A stretch of DNA of 41,966 nt from an uncultured Bacteroidales bacterium (GTDB lineage Bacteria; Bacteroidota; Bacteroidia; Bacteroidales; ML635J-15): the NCBI GenBank assembly GCA_937982115.1, contig CALJNE010000040.1, positions 1 to 41,966 on the forward strand, given 5' to 3'. Each line of letters starts with the position of its first letter. The first letter of the stretch is position 1. Below, one piece after another: positions 25,626-34,013 of the stretch. A program made the position numbers and the translations under genes. The notes under the pieces are model-generated. The model had not been told where the DNA came from. It made no database searches and worked only from the letters and a program-made list of their open reading frames with translations.

Positions 25626-26942
25626 ATGAAGAAAAAAGTATATATCGAAACATACGGATGCCAGATGAATGTGGCAGATTCAGAAACTGTTGCAGGTATT
25701 ATGCAGTCAAGAGAATATATTGCTACAGATAATATAAACGATGCCGATGTTATAATCATCAACACCTGCTCGGTTAGAGATAATGCCGAAAAGAAAATTT
25801 GGAACAGATTGGATCATATTAAGAGTTTAAAAAGAAAAAATAAAAACTTAAAAACCGGCATAATCGGATGTATGGCTCAACGAGTAGGTGAGAAATTTCT
25901 GGAACATCCTGCAGTTGATTTTGTTGCAGGTCCGGATTCGTACAGAAGTTTGCCCGATCTTGTTGACGAAAACGATATTGTACCGGTAAGAACAGAATTT
26001 GATATTAACGAAACCTATAGCGGCATTGAACAAATAAAGATAGATAACAATATTATTTCGGGATTTATTGCAATTACGCGAGGATGTAACAATTTTTGTT
26101 CCTACTGCATTGTACCATACACAAGAGGAAAAGAAAGAAGCTCAGATTTCAAAGATATTTTTGCTGAGGTTGATAATCTCAGAAAAAAAGGTTTTAAAGA
26201 GCTAACACTATTGGGTCAAAATGTTAATTCTTATTATTTCGAAGACGGAGATAAAAAGGTAAATTTTCCTGTTCTTTTACGGATGGTTGCTGAAACTGCT
26301 CCAGAAATGAGAATCAGATTCACCACATCACATCCTAAAGATTTATCCGACGAACTTATTGAAACCATGGCAGCATACAAAAATATATGTAACCATATTC
26401 ATTTACCTGTTCAGTCGGGGAGCAATAAAATTCTTGAAAAAATGAATCGGAAATATACAAGAGAATGGTATTTAAACAGAATTCAAGCTATTAGATCAAT
26501 TATTCCCGATTGTGGAATTTCAACAGACCTGTTTTGTGGGTTCAGTGGAGAAAGTGAAGAAGATTTTCAGCAAACCCTGGATTTAATGGAACAGGTAAAA
26601 TTCGATCTGGCATTTATGTTTAAATATTCTGTACGCCCCGGAACTTATGCAGCAAAACATTTCGAAGATGATGTTCCGGAGGAAATAAAAATAGAACGCC
26701 TGAACAGAATGATTAAACTTCAAAATAAAATTTCACTAAAAAATAACAAGGCAGATATAGACAAAACTTTTGAAGTACTGGTAGAAGGATATTCCAAACG
26801 TTCTAAAGAAATGTTGTTCGGAAGAACAGAACAAAATAAAGTAGTAGTATTTCCTGCTCAAAATAACAAAGCCGGAGATTTTGTAAATGTTAAAATAATT
26901 GATGCTACATCAGCAACATTAAAAGGTGAAATTATAAATTAA
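25626..26942 (+). CDS. miaB: tRNA-2-methylthio-N6-dimethylallyladenosine synthase MiaB
   Basis: 438 residues from the ATG at 25626 (MKKKVYIETYGCQMNVADSE); the frame extends 14 codons to a GTG. Radical SAM methylthiotransferase acting on i6A37 of tRNAs; carries two 4Fe-4S clusters. UPF0004 domain cysteines: YGCQMN, NTCSVRDNA, GCMAQR. Radical SAM cluster: RGCNNFCSYCIVPYTRGKERS. C-terminal TRAM domain: KTFEVLVEGYSKRS...GRTEQNKVVVFPA. Its Fe-S need links functionally to the SUF genes at the start of the window, but they are far apart. Length and motifs complete. Confidence 0.97.
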   Translation: MKKKVYIETYGCQMNVADSETVAGIMQSREYIATDNINDADVIIINTCSVRDNAEKKIWNRLDHIKSLKRKNKNLKTGIIGCMAQRVGEKFLEHPAVDFVAGPDSYRSLPDLVDENDIVPVRTEFDINETYSGIEQIKIDNNIISGFIAITRGCNNFCSYCIVPYTRGKERSSDFKDIFAEVDNLRKKGFKELTLLGQNVNSYYFEDGDKKVNFPVLLRMVAETAPEMRIRFTTSHPKDLSDELIETMAAYKNICNHIHLPVQSGSNKILEKMNRKYTREWYLNRIQAIRSIIPDCGISTDLFCGFSGESEEDFQQTLDLMEQVKFDLAFMFKYSVRPGTYAAKHFEDDVPEEIKIERLNRMIKLQNKISLKNNKADIDKTFEVLVEGYSKRSKEMLFGRTEQNKVVVFPAQNNKAGDFVNVKIIDATSATLKGEIIN

Positions 26943-26951
26943 CTATTAGAT

Positions 26952-27314
26952 ATGAATAAACTTGAAGAATTTCGTTCGTACCGTAAAAAGATGAATGAAA
27001 AATTACTTGAAAAAGACAACAAAATAATTAAGAGAATTTACAGCCTCGACACATTAACATATCAGGATTCTGCCCTTGACTCCAAAACCAAAGAAATGCT
27101 TGGGCTCGTTGCTTCAATGGTTTTACGATGCGATGATTGCATAAAATATCACCTCGAAACCTGTCATAAACTTGGAGTTACAACAGAAGAAATTATGGAC
27201 ATCTTCGGAGTTGCAAATGTGGTGGGAGGCACAATAGTAATTCCGCATACCAGAAAAGCCATGGAGTACTGGGAACTACTTATGGAAGAATGCAAACAAA
27301 ATTCTAAAGATTAA
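26952..27314 (+). CDS. Carboxymuconolactone decarboxylase/AhpD-like protein
   Basis: 120 residues, all-helical CMD/AhpD-type fold. The redox motif RCDDCIKYHLETCHKLG (CxxC followed by His) is intact, followed by TTEEIMDIFGVANVVGG, standard for the family. Members reduce disulfides in peroxide defence or have unknown roles; no ahpC or peroxiredoxin is adjacent. It begins 9 bp after miaB, so it is likely in the same transcript. Last + strand gene before the convergent uvrC. Confidence 0.92.
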   Translation: MNKLEEFRSYRKKMNEKLLEKDNKIIKRIYSLDTLTYQDSALDSKTKEMLGLVASMVLRCDDCIKYHLETCHKLGVTTEEIMDIFGVANVVGGTIVIPHTRKAMEYWELLMEECKQNSKD

Positions 27315-27321
27315 ACCATAA

Positions 27322-27432
27322 CTCCGACAAAAATACGTAATAAGTAAAAGTATTACATTTACATAAAAGGTTTTAATGCTTATACGGTCAAACTTATTTA
27401 CGTAATATGTAATTTAGTTTTGTCGTAAGTTG
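27322..27432. repeat. Imperfect inverted repeat, MITE-like
   Basis: Left arm has CGACAAAA (27325-27332) and TACGTAATAAGT; right arm has ACTTATTTACGTAA (about 27393-27406) and TTTTGTCG (27418-27425). The outer 8-bp arms are perfect and the inner ACTTATT(T)ACGTA arms match with one offset, so most of the ~110-bp unit can fold back on itself. Compatible with a small non-autonomous element or a large transcription-end structure. Confidence 0.5.
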
Positions 27433-27525
27433 TTTAGAGGTACTATGTCTGTTAGAGTTTAAGTGAGTTGTCCGTTTTGTAATATTTCCTTTTCTCTCAA
27501 CAGATTTTCTTTAACTTTCTAATTT

Positions 27526-27633
27526 CCTAACCAACCATCTAACTAACTAACCAACTGATAAACTAACTAACTGACTAACTGACTAACTAACTAACCGACT
27601 AACTGATAAACTGATAAACTAATTAACTATCTA
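27526..27633. repeat. CTAA/CTGA/CCAA tetranucleotide tract
   Basis: Over 100 bp built from tetranucleotide units: runs of CTAA interrupted by CTGA, CCAA, CCGA and GATAAA (e.g. AACTAACTAACTGACTAACT). Imperfect microsatellite in the gap between convergent genes; likely prone to slippage. Confidence 0.85.
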
Positions 27634-27657
27634 AAAAAACATTTGCAGAGTTACTAC

Positions 27658-29466
27658 TTAAGCGGAATTTTGTGAATTAAAATATTTGATAATCAGATTT
27701 GCTTTGCTTTTTCCAACAAGTTTTGACAGTTCATCAAAGTCAGAGTTTTTAATGGATTGAACAGTTTTATAATTCCTTAACAAAATAGTTTTTGTTTTTT
27801 CGCCAATTCCTTTGATTGCATCGAGTTCGGAAGTAATAAAATTTTTAGATCTTTTATCTCGGTGAAAGCTTATTCCAAAGCGATGTGCCTCATCGCGAAT
27901 TTGCTGAATTATTTTTAAAGATTCCGAATTTTTATCCAGATATAACGGAACTGGATCGTTTGGAAAAAATATTTCTTCGAGTTTTTTTGCTATTCCGATT
28001 ACAGCAACTTTATCAATAATTTTCAGATCTTCAAGAGCTTTACAAGCCGAAGACAGTTGACCTTTGCCACCATCAATAACAATAAGTTTCGGCAAAGATT
28101 GATTTTCATCCAGCAATCTCCTGTATCTGCGATACACCACTTCGTACATCGAAGCAAAATCATCAGGTCCTTCGACAGTTTTAATATTATAATGTCTATA
28201 TTCAGATTTTGCAGGTTTTGCATACCTGAAAACCACACAAGCAGCAACCGGATTGGTGCCCTGAATATTTGAATTATCAAAACACTCAATATGATCGGGA
28301 AGATCTTTTAATGCCAGATCATTTTGCAATGTACGTAATTTTCGTTGAATACTGTTTTGAGGAGATTTATTTGCAATTTGTTTATGTCGCTCCAGCATAA
28401 AAAACTTTGCATTTCTTTGAGCCAATTCCAACAAAGTAAATTTATCTCCTCGTTTTGGAACTTCAAATTTTAATCCTTCTATCTTTTCATTAATAATATT
28501 AGGTAGCAAAATTGTTTTTATTTGAGATTCTGAAAACTTTCGCATTTCAAGAATAGCATACAGTAATATTTCTTCGTCGGACTCATCGAGTTTTCTTCTA
28601 ATCTCCATGGAGTGCGAAGAAATTATTGCTCCGTTTTTAACTAAAAACCAGTTTATATAAAAACTATCTATATCTTTTGCATATCCGAAAACCTCAAGAT
28701 TAGAAATATTTGAACTTACAACTGCTGACTTGCTTCTGTAATTTTCTATTATATCATATTTTTGCTTCAATTTGGCAGCCTCTTCGAATTTTAATTCAGC
28801 AGCGAGTTTTTTCATTCTTTCCGATAAAAAATTCTGTACAAGATGAAGATCACCACGAATTATTTTTCTAACATCTTCGATATAAGAATTATATTCTTCT
28901 TCTTCAATCTTAGCTTCGCAAGGAGCTTTGCAATTCCCGATGTGATACTCGAGGCAAACTTTAAATTTTCCTGCTTTTATATTTTCTTGAGTTAAATTAT
29001 AATTACAAGTACGAAGCGGATAAAGTTGTCGAATTAGGCTAAGCAAAGTTTTCACTGTGTAAACAGAGCTGAATGGTCCAAAATATTCACTTCCGTCTTC
29101 CGCTTTTTCGCGAGTATATATCAACCGAGGAAATGGTTCTTTTTTTATGCATAAGAGAGGATATGTTTTATCATCCTTAAGCATAAAATTATACTTCGGT
29201 TGAAGGTTTTTTATAAGCTGATTTTCGAGCAAGAGAGCATCAGTTTCGGATTCCACAACAATAAAATCAATATCGTGAATCTTGCGAACCATCATTTCGG
29301 TTTTATAAGAGCTTAAATTTTTTGCAAAATAAGAACTGACTCTTTTTTTTAAATTTTTGGCTTTGCCAACATAAATAATTTTACCAGAAGCATCAATAAA
29401 TTTATAAACTCCTGGGACTTGCGGAAGATTTTTAACTTTGTGTAATATATCCTCGCTTTTTTTCAT
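27658..29466 (-). CDS. uvrC: Excinuclease ABC subunit C
   Basis: 602 residues; makes the two incisions in nucleotide excision repair. GIY-YIG nuclease domain at the N-terminus (VPGVYKFIDASGKIIYVGKAKNLKKRVSSYF), Cys-rich segment (CNYNLT...CLEYHIGNCKAPCE), UVR domain binding UvrB (ERMKKLAAELKFEEAAKLKQKYDIIE region), RNase H-like 5' nuclease (ECFDNSNIQGTNPVAACVVF; VIDGGKGQLSSA) and C-terminal helix-hairpin-helix (LDAIKGIGEKTKTILLRNY). Complete. A -7 box lies only 4 nt from the ATG, so the mRNA may be nearly leaderless. Confidence 0.98.
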   Translation of the reverse strand: MKKSEDILHKVKNLPQVPGVYKFIDASGKIIYVGKAKNLKKRVSSYFAKNLSSYKTEMMVRKIHDIDFIVVESETDALLLENQLIKNLQPKYNFMLKDDKTYPLLCIKKEPFPRLIYTREKAEDGSEYFGPFSSVYTVKTLLSLIRQLYPLRTCNYNLTQENIKAGKFKVCLEYHIGNCKAPCEAKIEEEEYNSYIEDVRKIIRGDLHLVQNFLSERMKKLAAELKFEEAAKLKQKYDIIENYRSKSAVVSSNISNLEVFGYAKDIDSFYINWFLVKNGAIISSHSMEIRRKLDESDEEILLYAILEMRKFSESQIKTILLPNIINEKIEGLKFEVPKRGDKFTLLELAQRNAKFFMLERHKQIANKSPQNSIQRKLRTLQNDLALKDLPDHIECFDNSNIQGTNPVAACVVFRYAKPAKSEYRHYNIKTVEGPDDFASMYEVVYRRYRRLLDENQSLPKLIVIDGGKGQLSSACKALEDLKIIDKVAVIGIAKKLEEIFFPNDPVPLYLDKNSESLKIIQQIRDEAHRFGISFHRDKRSKNFITSELDAIKGIGEKTKTILLRNYKTVQSIKNSDFDELSKLVGKSKANLIIKYFNSQNSA

Positions 29467-29470
29467 AGAG

Positions 29471-29478
29471 CAAAGATA
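29471..29478 (-). promoter_or_regulatory. Bacteroidota -7 box TATCTTTG for uvrC
   Basis: Exact TAnnTTTG on the minus strand, ending 4 nt before the uvrC ATG. It comes after the dnaJ terminator, so uvrC appears to be a separate transcription unit. Confidence 0.55.
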
Positions 29479-29503
29479 AAAGATGTTTTAAATTAAAATA
29501 AAA

Positions 29504-29527
29504 AAACAGGACAGAAAAGTCCTGTTT
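29504..29527 (-). terminator. Rho-independent terminator of grpE-dnaJ
   Basis: Read on the minus strand: 9-bp perfect stem AAACAGGAC/GTCCTGTTT with a 6-base loop, immediately followed by a T-rich run. It lies 11 bp after the dnaJ stop and upstream of uvrC, so it ends the chaperone transcript. Textbook shape. Confidence 0.88.
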
Positions 29528-29537
29528 CAAGAATTTA

Positions 29538-30689
29538 TCAGAAGAAATATCCTTTAAATTTATCAAAGATACTCTCTGTTTTTTTATTTTTGGGATTAAA
29601 GGTATCTGACTCCTGCATTTTCTGGAGGAGAAGCTTGTCCTCCTTAGTAAGATTTTTAGGAATGTAAATATTAACTCTTACGAGTAAATCGCCTTTTAAA
29701 TAACCGTTTACATCAGGCAATCCTTTACCTCTCAATCTCAAAACTTTCCCGGACTGAACTCCGGGGTCTATTTTTATTTTAGCTCTTCCTCCAAGAGTTG
29801 GAATTTCAACCTGAGTTCCGAGTATTGCATCAGGAATGCTGATAAACAAATCGTGAATTAAATCATTACCATCGCGTATAAAATCAGGATGTTCAACCTC
29901 TTGAATAGCAACAATCAAATCTCCGTTTATTCCACCACGGCGAGCAGCATTTCCTTTACCGGAGACTGACAATTGCATACCTTCGCCAACACCGGCCGGT
30001 ATTTTGAGTTCGATAAGTTCTTCGCCGTGCACTATACCTTCGCCAAAGCAGGCAGTACATTTTTCGTTTATAATTTTACCTTCACCACCGCAAGTTTGGC
30101 AGGTTGTTGTTGTTTGCATTTGCCCCATTATAGTATTAATAACGCGGGTTTGTACTCCCCTTCCGTTACAAGTGGGACACGTGCGAGAACTATTGCCGTT
30201 TTTTTCGCCGGTGCCTTTGCATTCTTTGCAAGGAACATACTTTTTAACTTTTATTTTTTTTGTTGTTCCTGTTGCAATTTCTTCGAGAGTGAGTTTTACA
30301 GAAATTCTTATGTTGGTTCCTTTATTAACTCTTGATCGGCTACTTCTGGAACCTCCGCCAAAAAAGCTTTCGAAAGGAGATCCACCAAAAGCATCACCAA
30401 AAATATCACCGAAACGCGAGAAAATATCATCGAAACTCATTCCATCGCCACTAAAACCGCTTCCATTTATGCCTGAATGTCCAAATCTATCGTATCGAGA
30501 ACGTTTTTCAGGATCGCTGAGGACTTCGTAAGCTTCGGCGGCTTCTTTAAATTTTTCTTCAGCTTCCTTATTGCCGGGATTTTTATCGGGATGATATTCA
30601 ATAGCCTTTTTGCGATATGCCTTTTTTATTTCTTCGGCACTCGCATCACGTGATACGCCTAATATTTCGTAATAATCTCTCTTGCTCAT
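29538..30689 (-). CDS. dnaJ: Chaperone protein DnaJ
   Basis: 383-residue type I Hsp40. J domain with YHPDKNPG (HPD motif), Gly/Phe-rich linker ([25 protein letters not shown]), four CxxCxGxG zinc repeats ([32 protein letters not shown]) and C-terminal substrate-binding domains. It stimulates DnaK ATPase; with grpE upstream (15 bp) it forms a minus-strand chaperone operon closed by a strong terminator. dnaK is not in the window. Confidence 0.98.
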   Translation of the reverse strand: MSKRDYYEILGVSRDASAEEIKKAYRKKAIEYHPDKNPGNKEAEEKFKEAAEAYEVLSDPEKRSRYDRFGHSGINGSGFSGDGMSFDDIFSRFGDIFGDAFGGSPFESFFGGGSRSSRSRVNKGTNIRISVKLTLEEIATGTTKKIKVKKYVPCKECKGTGEKNGNSSRTCPTCNGRGVQTRVINTIMGQMQTTTTCQTCGGEGKIINEKCTACFGEGIVHGEELIELKIPAGVGEGMQLSVSGKGNAARRGGINGDLIVAIQEVEHPDFIRDGNDLIHDLFISIPDAILGTQVEIPTLGGRAKIKIDPGVQSGKVLRLRGKGLPDVNGYLKGDLLVRVNIYIPKNLTKEDKLLLQKMQESDTFNPKNKKTESIFDKFKGYFF

Positions 30690-30704
30690 TCTAAGTCCTC
30701 ATTT

Positions 30705-31271
30705 TTATTCACCAACAACGACTTTGGCAAATCTTACAACCTTATCGTTTAAAGTATAACCTTTTGTTAGAACATCTATTACTTTGCCTTTTTTATCTTC
30801 ATCAACAGGGAATTTGGTTACGGCTTCGTGCAAATCTGTATCAAAATCTTTGTCTTTAGCCTCAATCTCGACCAAACCCTGCGATTTCAGAAAGTCTTTA
30901 AATTTATTGTAAATAAGTTTTATCCCTTCAACCGTTGCTTCAACATCAGTTAGCTTTGAAATATGATCCATAGCTCTGTCCATGTCATCTACAACAGGTA
31001 AAAACTCCAACAAAAGAGAGGCTTTCACTATATCTTTCAATTCAGCTTTTTCTTTTGCGGTGCGTTTTCTGAAATTATCGTATTCTGCTACTAACCTCAG
31101 ATATTTATCCTGAAGCTCGGCATTTTTATCTTCAAGTTCTTTTATTTGTTCCTTCAAAATCTGAACCTCGTTATTTTTTGACTTTTTCTTCGATTTTTTA
31201 TCCGTTTTGTTTGAATCTTCGTTCTCAATATTTTCAACACCATTATCTTTTTTCATTTCCTTTTCTTCCAT
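30705..31271 (-). CDS. grpE: Nucleotide exchange factor GrpE
   Basis: 188 residues; releases ADP from DnaK. Acidic/lysine-rich N-terminal tail, then a long coiled coil (ILKEQIKELEDKNAELQDKYLRLVAEYDNFRKRTAKEK) with the family motif DNFRKRTAKE, LLEFLPVVDDMDRAM, and a C-terminal beta domain ending VLTKGYTLNDKVVRFAKVVV. An alternative ATG six codons in (MKKDNG) cannot be excluded. No CIRCE/HrcA-type operator (TTAGCACTC-N9-GAGTGCTAA) seen upstream. Confidence 0.97.
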   Translation of the reverse strand: MEEKEMKKDNGVENIENEDSNKTDKKSKKKSKNNEVQILKEQIKELEDKNAELQDKYLRLVAEYDNFRKRTAKEKAELKDIVKASLLLEFLPVVDDMDRAMDHISKLTDVEATVEGIKLIYNKFKDFLKSQGLVEIEAKDKDFDTDLHEAVTKFPVDEDKKGKVIDVLTKGYTLNDKVVRFAKVVVGE

Positions 31272-31351
31272 ATAACCCTATTTTTTAAATCCTGGAAAAA
31301 GTTTTCAAAATTCAAGCCATATCTAAACAAATGACAAAATGACAGTAAAAA

Positions 31352-32014
31352 TCATTTTTTTAAGCCATTTATATATTTCTCAATGTTTTCAATGCTTTTC
31401 TGGATTTTTTTAAGTTCTTTTTTGTTTTTATAAAACTCATCTTGGGTAAGCTTATTAAAATCTATTTTGAGTTGTTTAAAAGTATTGATAAATTGGTCAG
31501 CGGGATCAATCATCAACAAACTTTCCAAAGTAGCTTCAAGTTTTTCGCCTCTTAAATTTTTGGCAATAATAACGCCATTTTTATCTATGAGAAAATTAGA
31601 AGGAATACCTCTGACTCCATACACTTTAGCAATATCGCAATCCCATTGTTTGAGGTCGGAAACATGATACCAAGTTAATTTATCATCCTCTATTCCTTTA
31701 ATCCAGCTGTCTTTATTTTTGTCGAGAGATACGCCATAAACGGTAAATCCATTTCCGACAGAGAATCTTTTGTCCTTATATTTTTGAAAGGCATTAACAA
31801 CAAAAGGATTTTCCTTACGACAGGGGCCGCACCACGAAGCCCAAAAATCAATTAACACAACTTTCCCTCTCAAGGAAGATAGAGCAATGGAATCTCCATT
31901 TGGAGAAGGTAATTTTATTTCGGGAGCAATATCTCCAATTTCGGTACCAATCTTTTGGGAAAATCCCGAAATTGTAAAACACAAAAACAAAACAATAAAA
32001 AATAAATTTTTCAT
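31352..32014 (-). CDS. TlpA/ResA-like thioredoxin-fold protein, exported
   Basis: 220 residues. Signal peptide MKNLFFIVLFLCFTISGFSQ, then an AhpC/TSA-Redoxin domain: GDIAPEIKLPSPNGDSIALSSLRGKVVLIDFWASWCGPCRKENP with the catalytic WCGPC, and VRGIPSNFLIDKNGVIIAKNLRG (cis-Pro loop). Periplasmic disulfide reductase type. The last ~45 residues form a charged helical tail (FKQLKIDFNKLTQDEFYKNKKELKKIQKS) not needed for the fold. It starts 9 bp after murA on the same strand, so it is probably cotranscribed. Confidence 0.93.
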   Translation of the reverse strand: MKNLFFIVLFLCFTISGFSQKIGTEIGDIAPEIKLPSPNGDSIALSSLRGKVVLIDFWASWCGPCRKENPFVVNAFQKYKDKRFSVGNGFTVYGVSLDKNKDSWIKGIEDDKLTWYHVSDLKQWDCDIAKVYGVRGIPSNFLIDKNGVIIAKNLRGEKLEATLESLLMIDPADQFINTFKQLKIDFNKLTQDEFYKNKKELKKIQKSIENIEKYINGLKK

Positions 32015-32023
32015 GATAAGTAA

Positions 32024-33334
32024 TTAAACTGTTATACGTTCTATTTTAGCACCAAGAGCATTAAGTCTTTGGTCAATTCTTTCGTAACCTCTGTCAATTT
32101 GCTCAATATTATGAATTATACTGTTACCTTCAGCGCTCATTGCTGCAATTAAAAGAGCCATCCCTGCACGAATATCGGGAGATTGCATTGTGGTAGCACG
32201 AAGTTTCACTTTATTATCGAGGCCTATTACTATTGCACGATGGGGATCGCAAAGAATTATTTTTGCCCCCATATCAATAAGTTTATCAACGAAGAACAGT
32301 CTGCTTTCGAACATTTTTTGATGGATAAGCACTTCTCCCCTTGCCTGAGTAGCAACAACAAGAAAAACACTCAGGAGGTCGGGAGTTAAGCCTGGCCATA
32401 TTGCATCGGAGATTGTCATTATTGATCCGTCAATAAAGCTTTCTATTTCGTAATTTTCATGTGGCGGGATATAAATATCATCATTTTTATGTTCGATATG
32501 AATTCCTAATTTTCTGAAAGAATCTGGAATAATTCCGAGCATTTCGTAGTGAACATTTTTTATTGTTATCTCCGAGCCGGTCATTGCTGCCATTCCAATA
32601 AAGCTGCCAATTTCAATCATATCGGGCAAGATTTTGTGTTCAGCCCCATGAAGTTCATCAACGCCTTCAATGGTCAGAAGATTAGAACCGATTCCTGATA
32701 TTTTTGCCCCCATATTGTTCAACAATTTACATAACTGTTGAACATAAGGTTCACAGGCAGCATTATAAATTGTGGTTTTCCCTTTTGCCAGCACGGCGGC
32801 CATAATAATATTTGCAGTACCGGTTACAGAAGCTTCGTCGAGATGAATATAATTTCCTTCGAGTTTTTCTGCTTTGAGAGTGAAAAAATTTTCTTTAAAA
32901 TCGAAATTAAATTCAGCTCCGAGCTTTGCAAATCCGTAGAGATGAGTATCTAATCTGCGACGTCCGATTTTATCACCTCCCGGTTTTGGCAAACAAACAA
33001 ACCCGAATCTTGCCAGAAGCGGCCCCATAATCATTACCGAACCTCTAAGAGCAGACCCGTCCTGACTGTATGTTTCAGATTTAAGATAGTCGAAATTCAA
33101 ATTTTCGGCTTTAAACGAGTATTCTCCTTTTCCGTGCTTTGTAACAACAACTCCAAGGGACGACAACAAATCAATAAGCTTGTTTACATCCCTAATATCC
33201 GGGATGTTTGAAATTTTTACTTTTTCTTTTGTTAATAATACAGCGCAAAGAACTTGTAAAGCCTCGTTTTTAGCTCCTTGAGGTATTATTTCGCCTTTAA
33301 GCTTATACCCCCCGTAAATCTTAAAAGTACTCAT
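32024..33334 (-). CDS. murA: UDP-N-acetylglucosamine 1-carboxyvinyltransferase MurA (Cys-to-Asp active site)
   Basis: 436 residues from the ATG at 33334 (MSTFKIYGGYKLKGEI); the frame runs 30 codons further to an unlikely start that overlaps the DUF4290 gene. First committed step of peptidoglycan synthesis: PEP transfer to UDP-GlcNAc. EPT fold with Lys22 (QGAKNEALQ), SALRGSVMIMGPLLARFG, EASVTGTANIIMAAVLA and LTPDLLSVFLVVATQARG. The catalytic-loop Cys of the usual PGGCxIG motif is Asp121 here (KPGGDKIGRRRLDTH), the change known to give intrinsic fosfomycin insensitivity. Clustered with the DUF4290 gene and uvrD-like helicase. Confidence 0.97.
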   Translation of the reverse strand: MSTFKIYGGYKLKGEIIPQGAKNEALQVLCAVLLTKEKVKISNIPDIRDVNKLIDLLSSLGVVVTKHGKGEYSFKAENLNFDYLKSETYSQDGSALRGSVMIMGPLLARFGFVCLPKPGGDKIGRRRLDTHLYGFAKLGAEFNFDFKENFFTLKAEKLEGNYIHLDEASVTGTANIIMAAVLAKGKTTIYNAACEPYVQQLCKLLNNMGAKISGIGSNLLTIEGVDELHGAEHKILPDMIEIGSFIGMAAMTGSEITIKNVHYEMLGIIPDSFRKLGIHIEHKNDDIYIPPHENYEIESFIDGSIMTISDAIWPGLTPDLLSVFLVVATQARGEVLIHQKMFESRLFFVDKLIDMGAKIILCDPHRAIVIGLDNKVKLRATTMQSPDIRAGMALLIAAMSAEGNSIIHNIEQIDRGYERIDQRLNALGAKIERITV

Positions 33335-33353
33335 ATTATTTATAAAATGTGTT

Positions 33354-33965
33354 TTATCTCTTTTTTTGAGATCTTTTCTTCTTTTTTTGCGAGCTTTGTT
33401 GTACTTGTTTGCTCGCGAGAACATCTCTAAACTCGTTCAACACTAAATCTTCGGGAATTGGAACTTTGTTTTCGAGCAACCTGTTAAGTTCTTTAATAAT
33501 GATTTCATCATTGATGTTTTCCTTTTTCCAGGTCATGTAAGAGCGTTTCATGTGGTTTGCCATAAGTTCAATTAAAGCACGCTGAGCCATAGTATCTTCA
33601 ACTTCCGGAATTTTCTTTACAAGCTTTTCGATAATTTTACCGTAATGTCGGTATTTTATTTCTCCATCGGAATAAGAAAGTTTTTCAGGTTTTAAGTTTA
33701 AAATATCCTTTTCAGGCAAAGGATATGGCCAGTCTATATCTAATTTAAAATCAGACATTAAAGCAAGATGATCCCACAATTTATGTTTAAAATCGGGAAC
33801 ATCTCTCAAATGAGGATTCATGTTGCCCATTAATTCTATAATTGCATGAGCTGCTCTGGTACGAGTTTCTCTGTCTTCAATCGTGCAGCAATATTCAACC
33901 ATTTGATGCACAACTCTTCCGTATTCTGGCAATATTAATTTTGGTCTTTGAGTGTTGTAATCCAT
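33354..33965 (-). CDS. DUF4290 family protein
   Basis: 203-residue, mostly helical cytoplasmic protein (MDYNTQRPKLILPEYGRVVHQMVEYC...IIELMGNMNPHLRDVPDFKHKLWDHL) that I recognise as the Bacteroidota DUF4290 family. Function unknown. Ends with a strongly basic tail (SSQKKKKRSQKKR), suggesting nucleic-acid or ribosome contact (inference). It sits 19 bp upstream of murA and 48 bp downstream of the helicase. Confidence 0.88.
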   Translation of the reverse strand: MDYNTQRPKLILPEYGRVVHQMVEYCCTIEDRETRTRAAHAIIELMGNMNPHLRDVPDFKHKLWDHLALMSDFKLDIDWPYPLPEKDILNLKPEKLSYSDGEIKYRHYGKIIEKLVKKIPEVEDTMAQRALIELMANHMKRSYMTWKKENINDEIIIKELNRLLENKVPIPEDLVLNEFRDVLASKQVQQSSQKKKKRSQKKR

Positions 33966-34013
33966 AATATTTTTTTTGCGAAGTTAATTAAAATTAAACA
34001 AAAATTTGAAAAT

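Larger units (their letters stand above)
27315..27657. other. Gene-free interval between convergent AhpD-like gene and uvrC
   Basis: 343 bp without a credible ORF. It holds a ~110-bp imperfect inverted-repeat element (27322-27432) and a CTAA/CTGA/CCAA tetranucleotide tract (~27526-27633), listed separately. No T-run hairpin that would be a classical terminator for either flanking gene was found. Confidence 0.75.

Noticed and set aside
30004-30531. 175-codon + strand ORF opposite dnaJ
   Set aside because: Antisense of the strongly conserved DnaJ J-domain, G/F and zinc-finger region; Ser/Pro/Leu-rich artefact.
33335-33424. 30-residue Lys/Arg-rich extension of MurA
   Set aside because: It is the DUF4290 gene's basic tail read in another frame; MurA family length fits the ATG at 33334.
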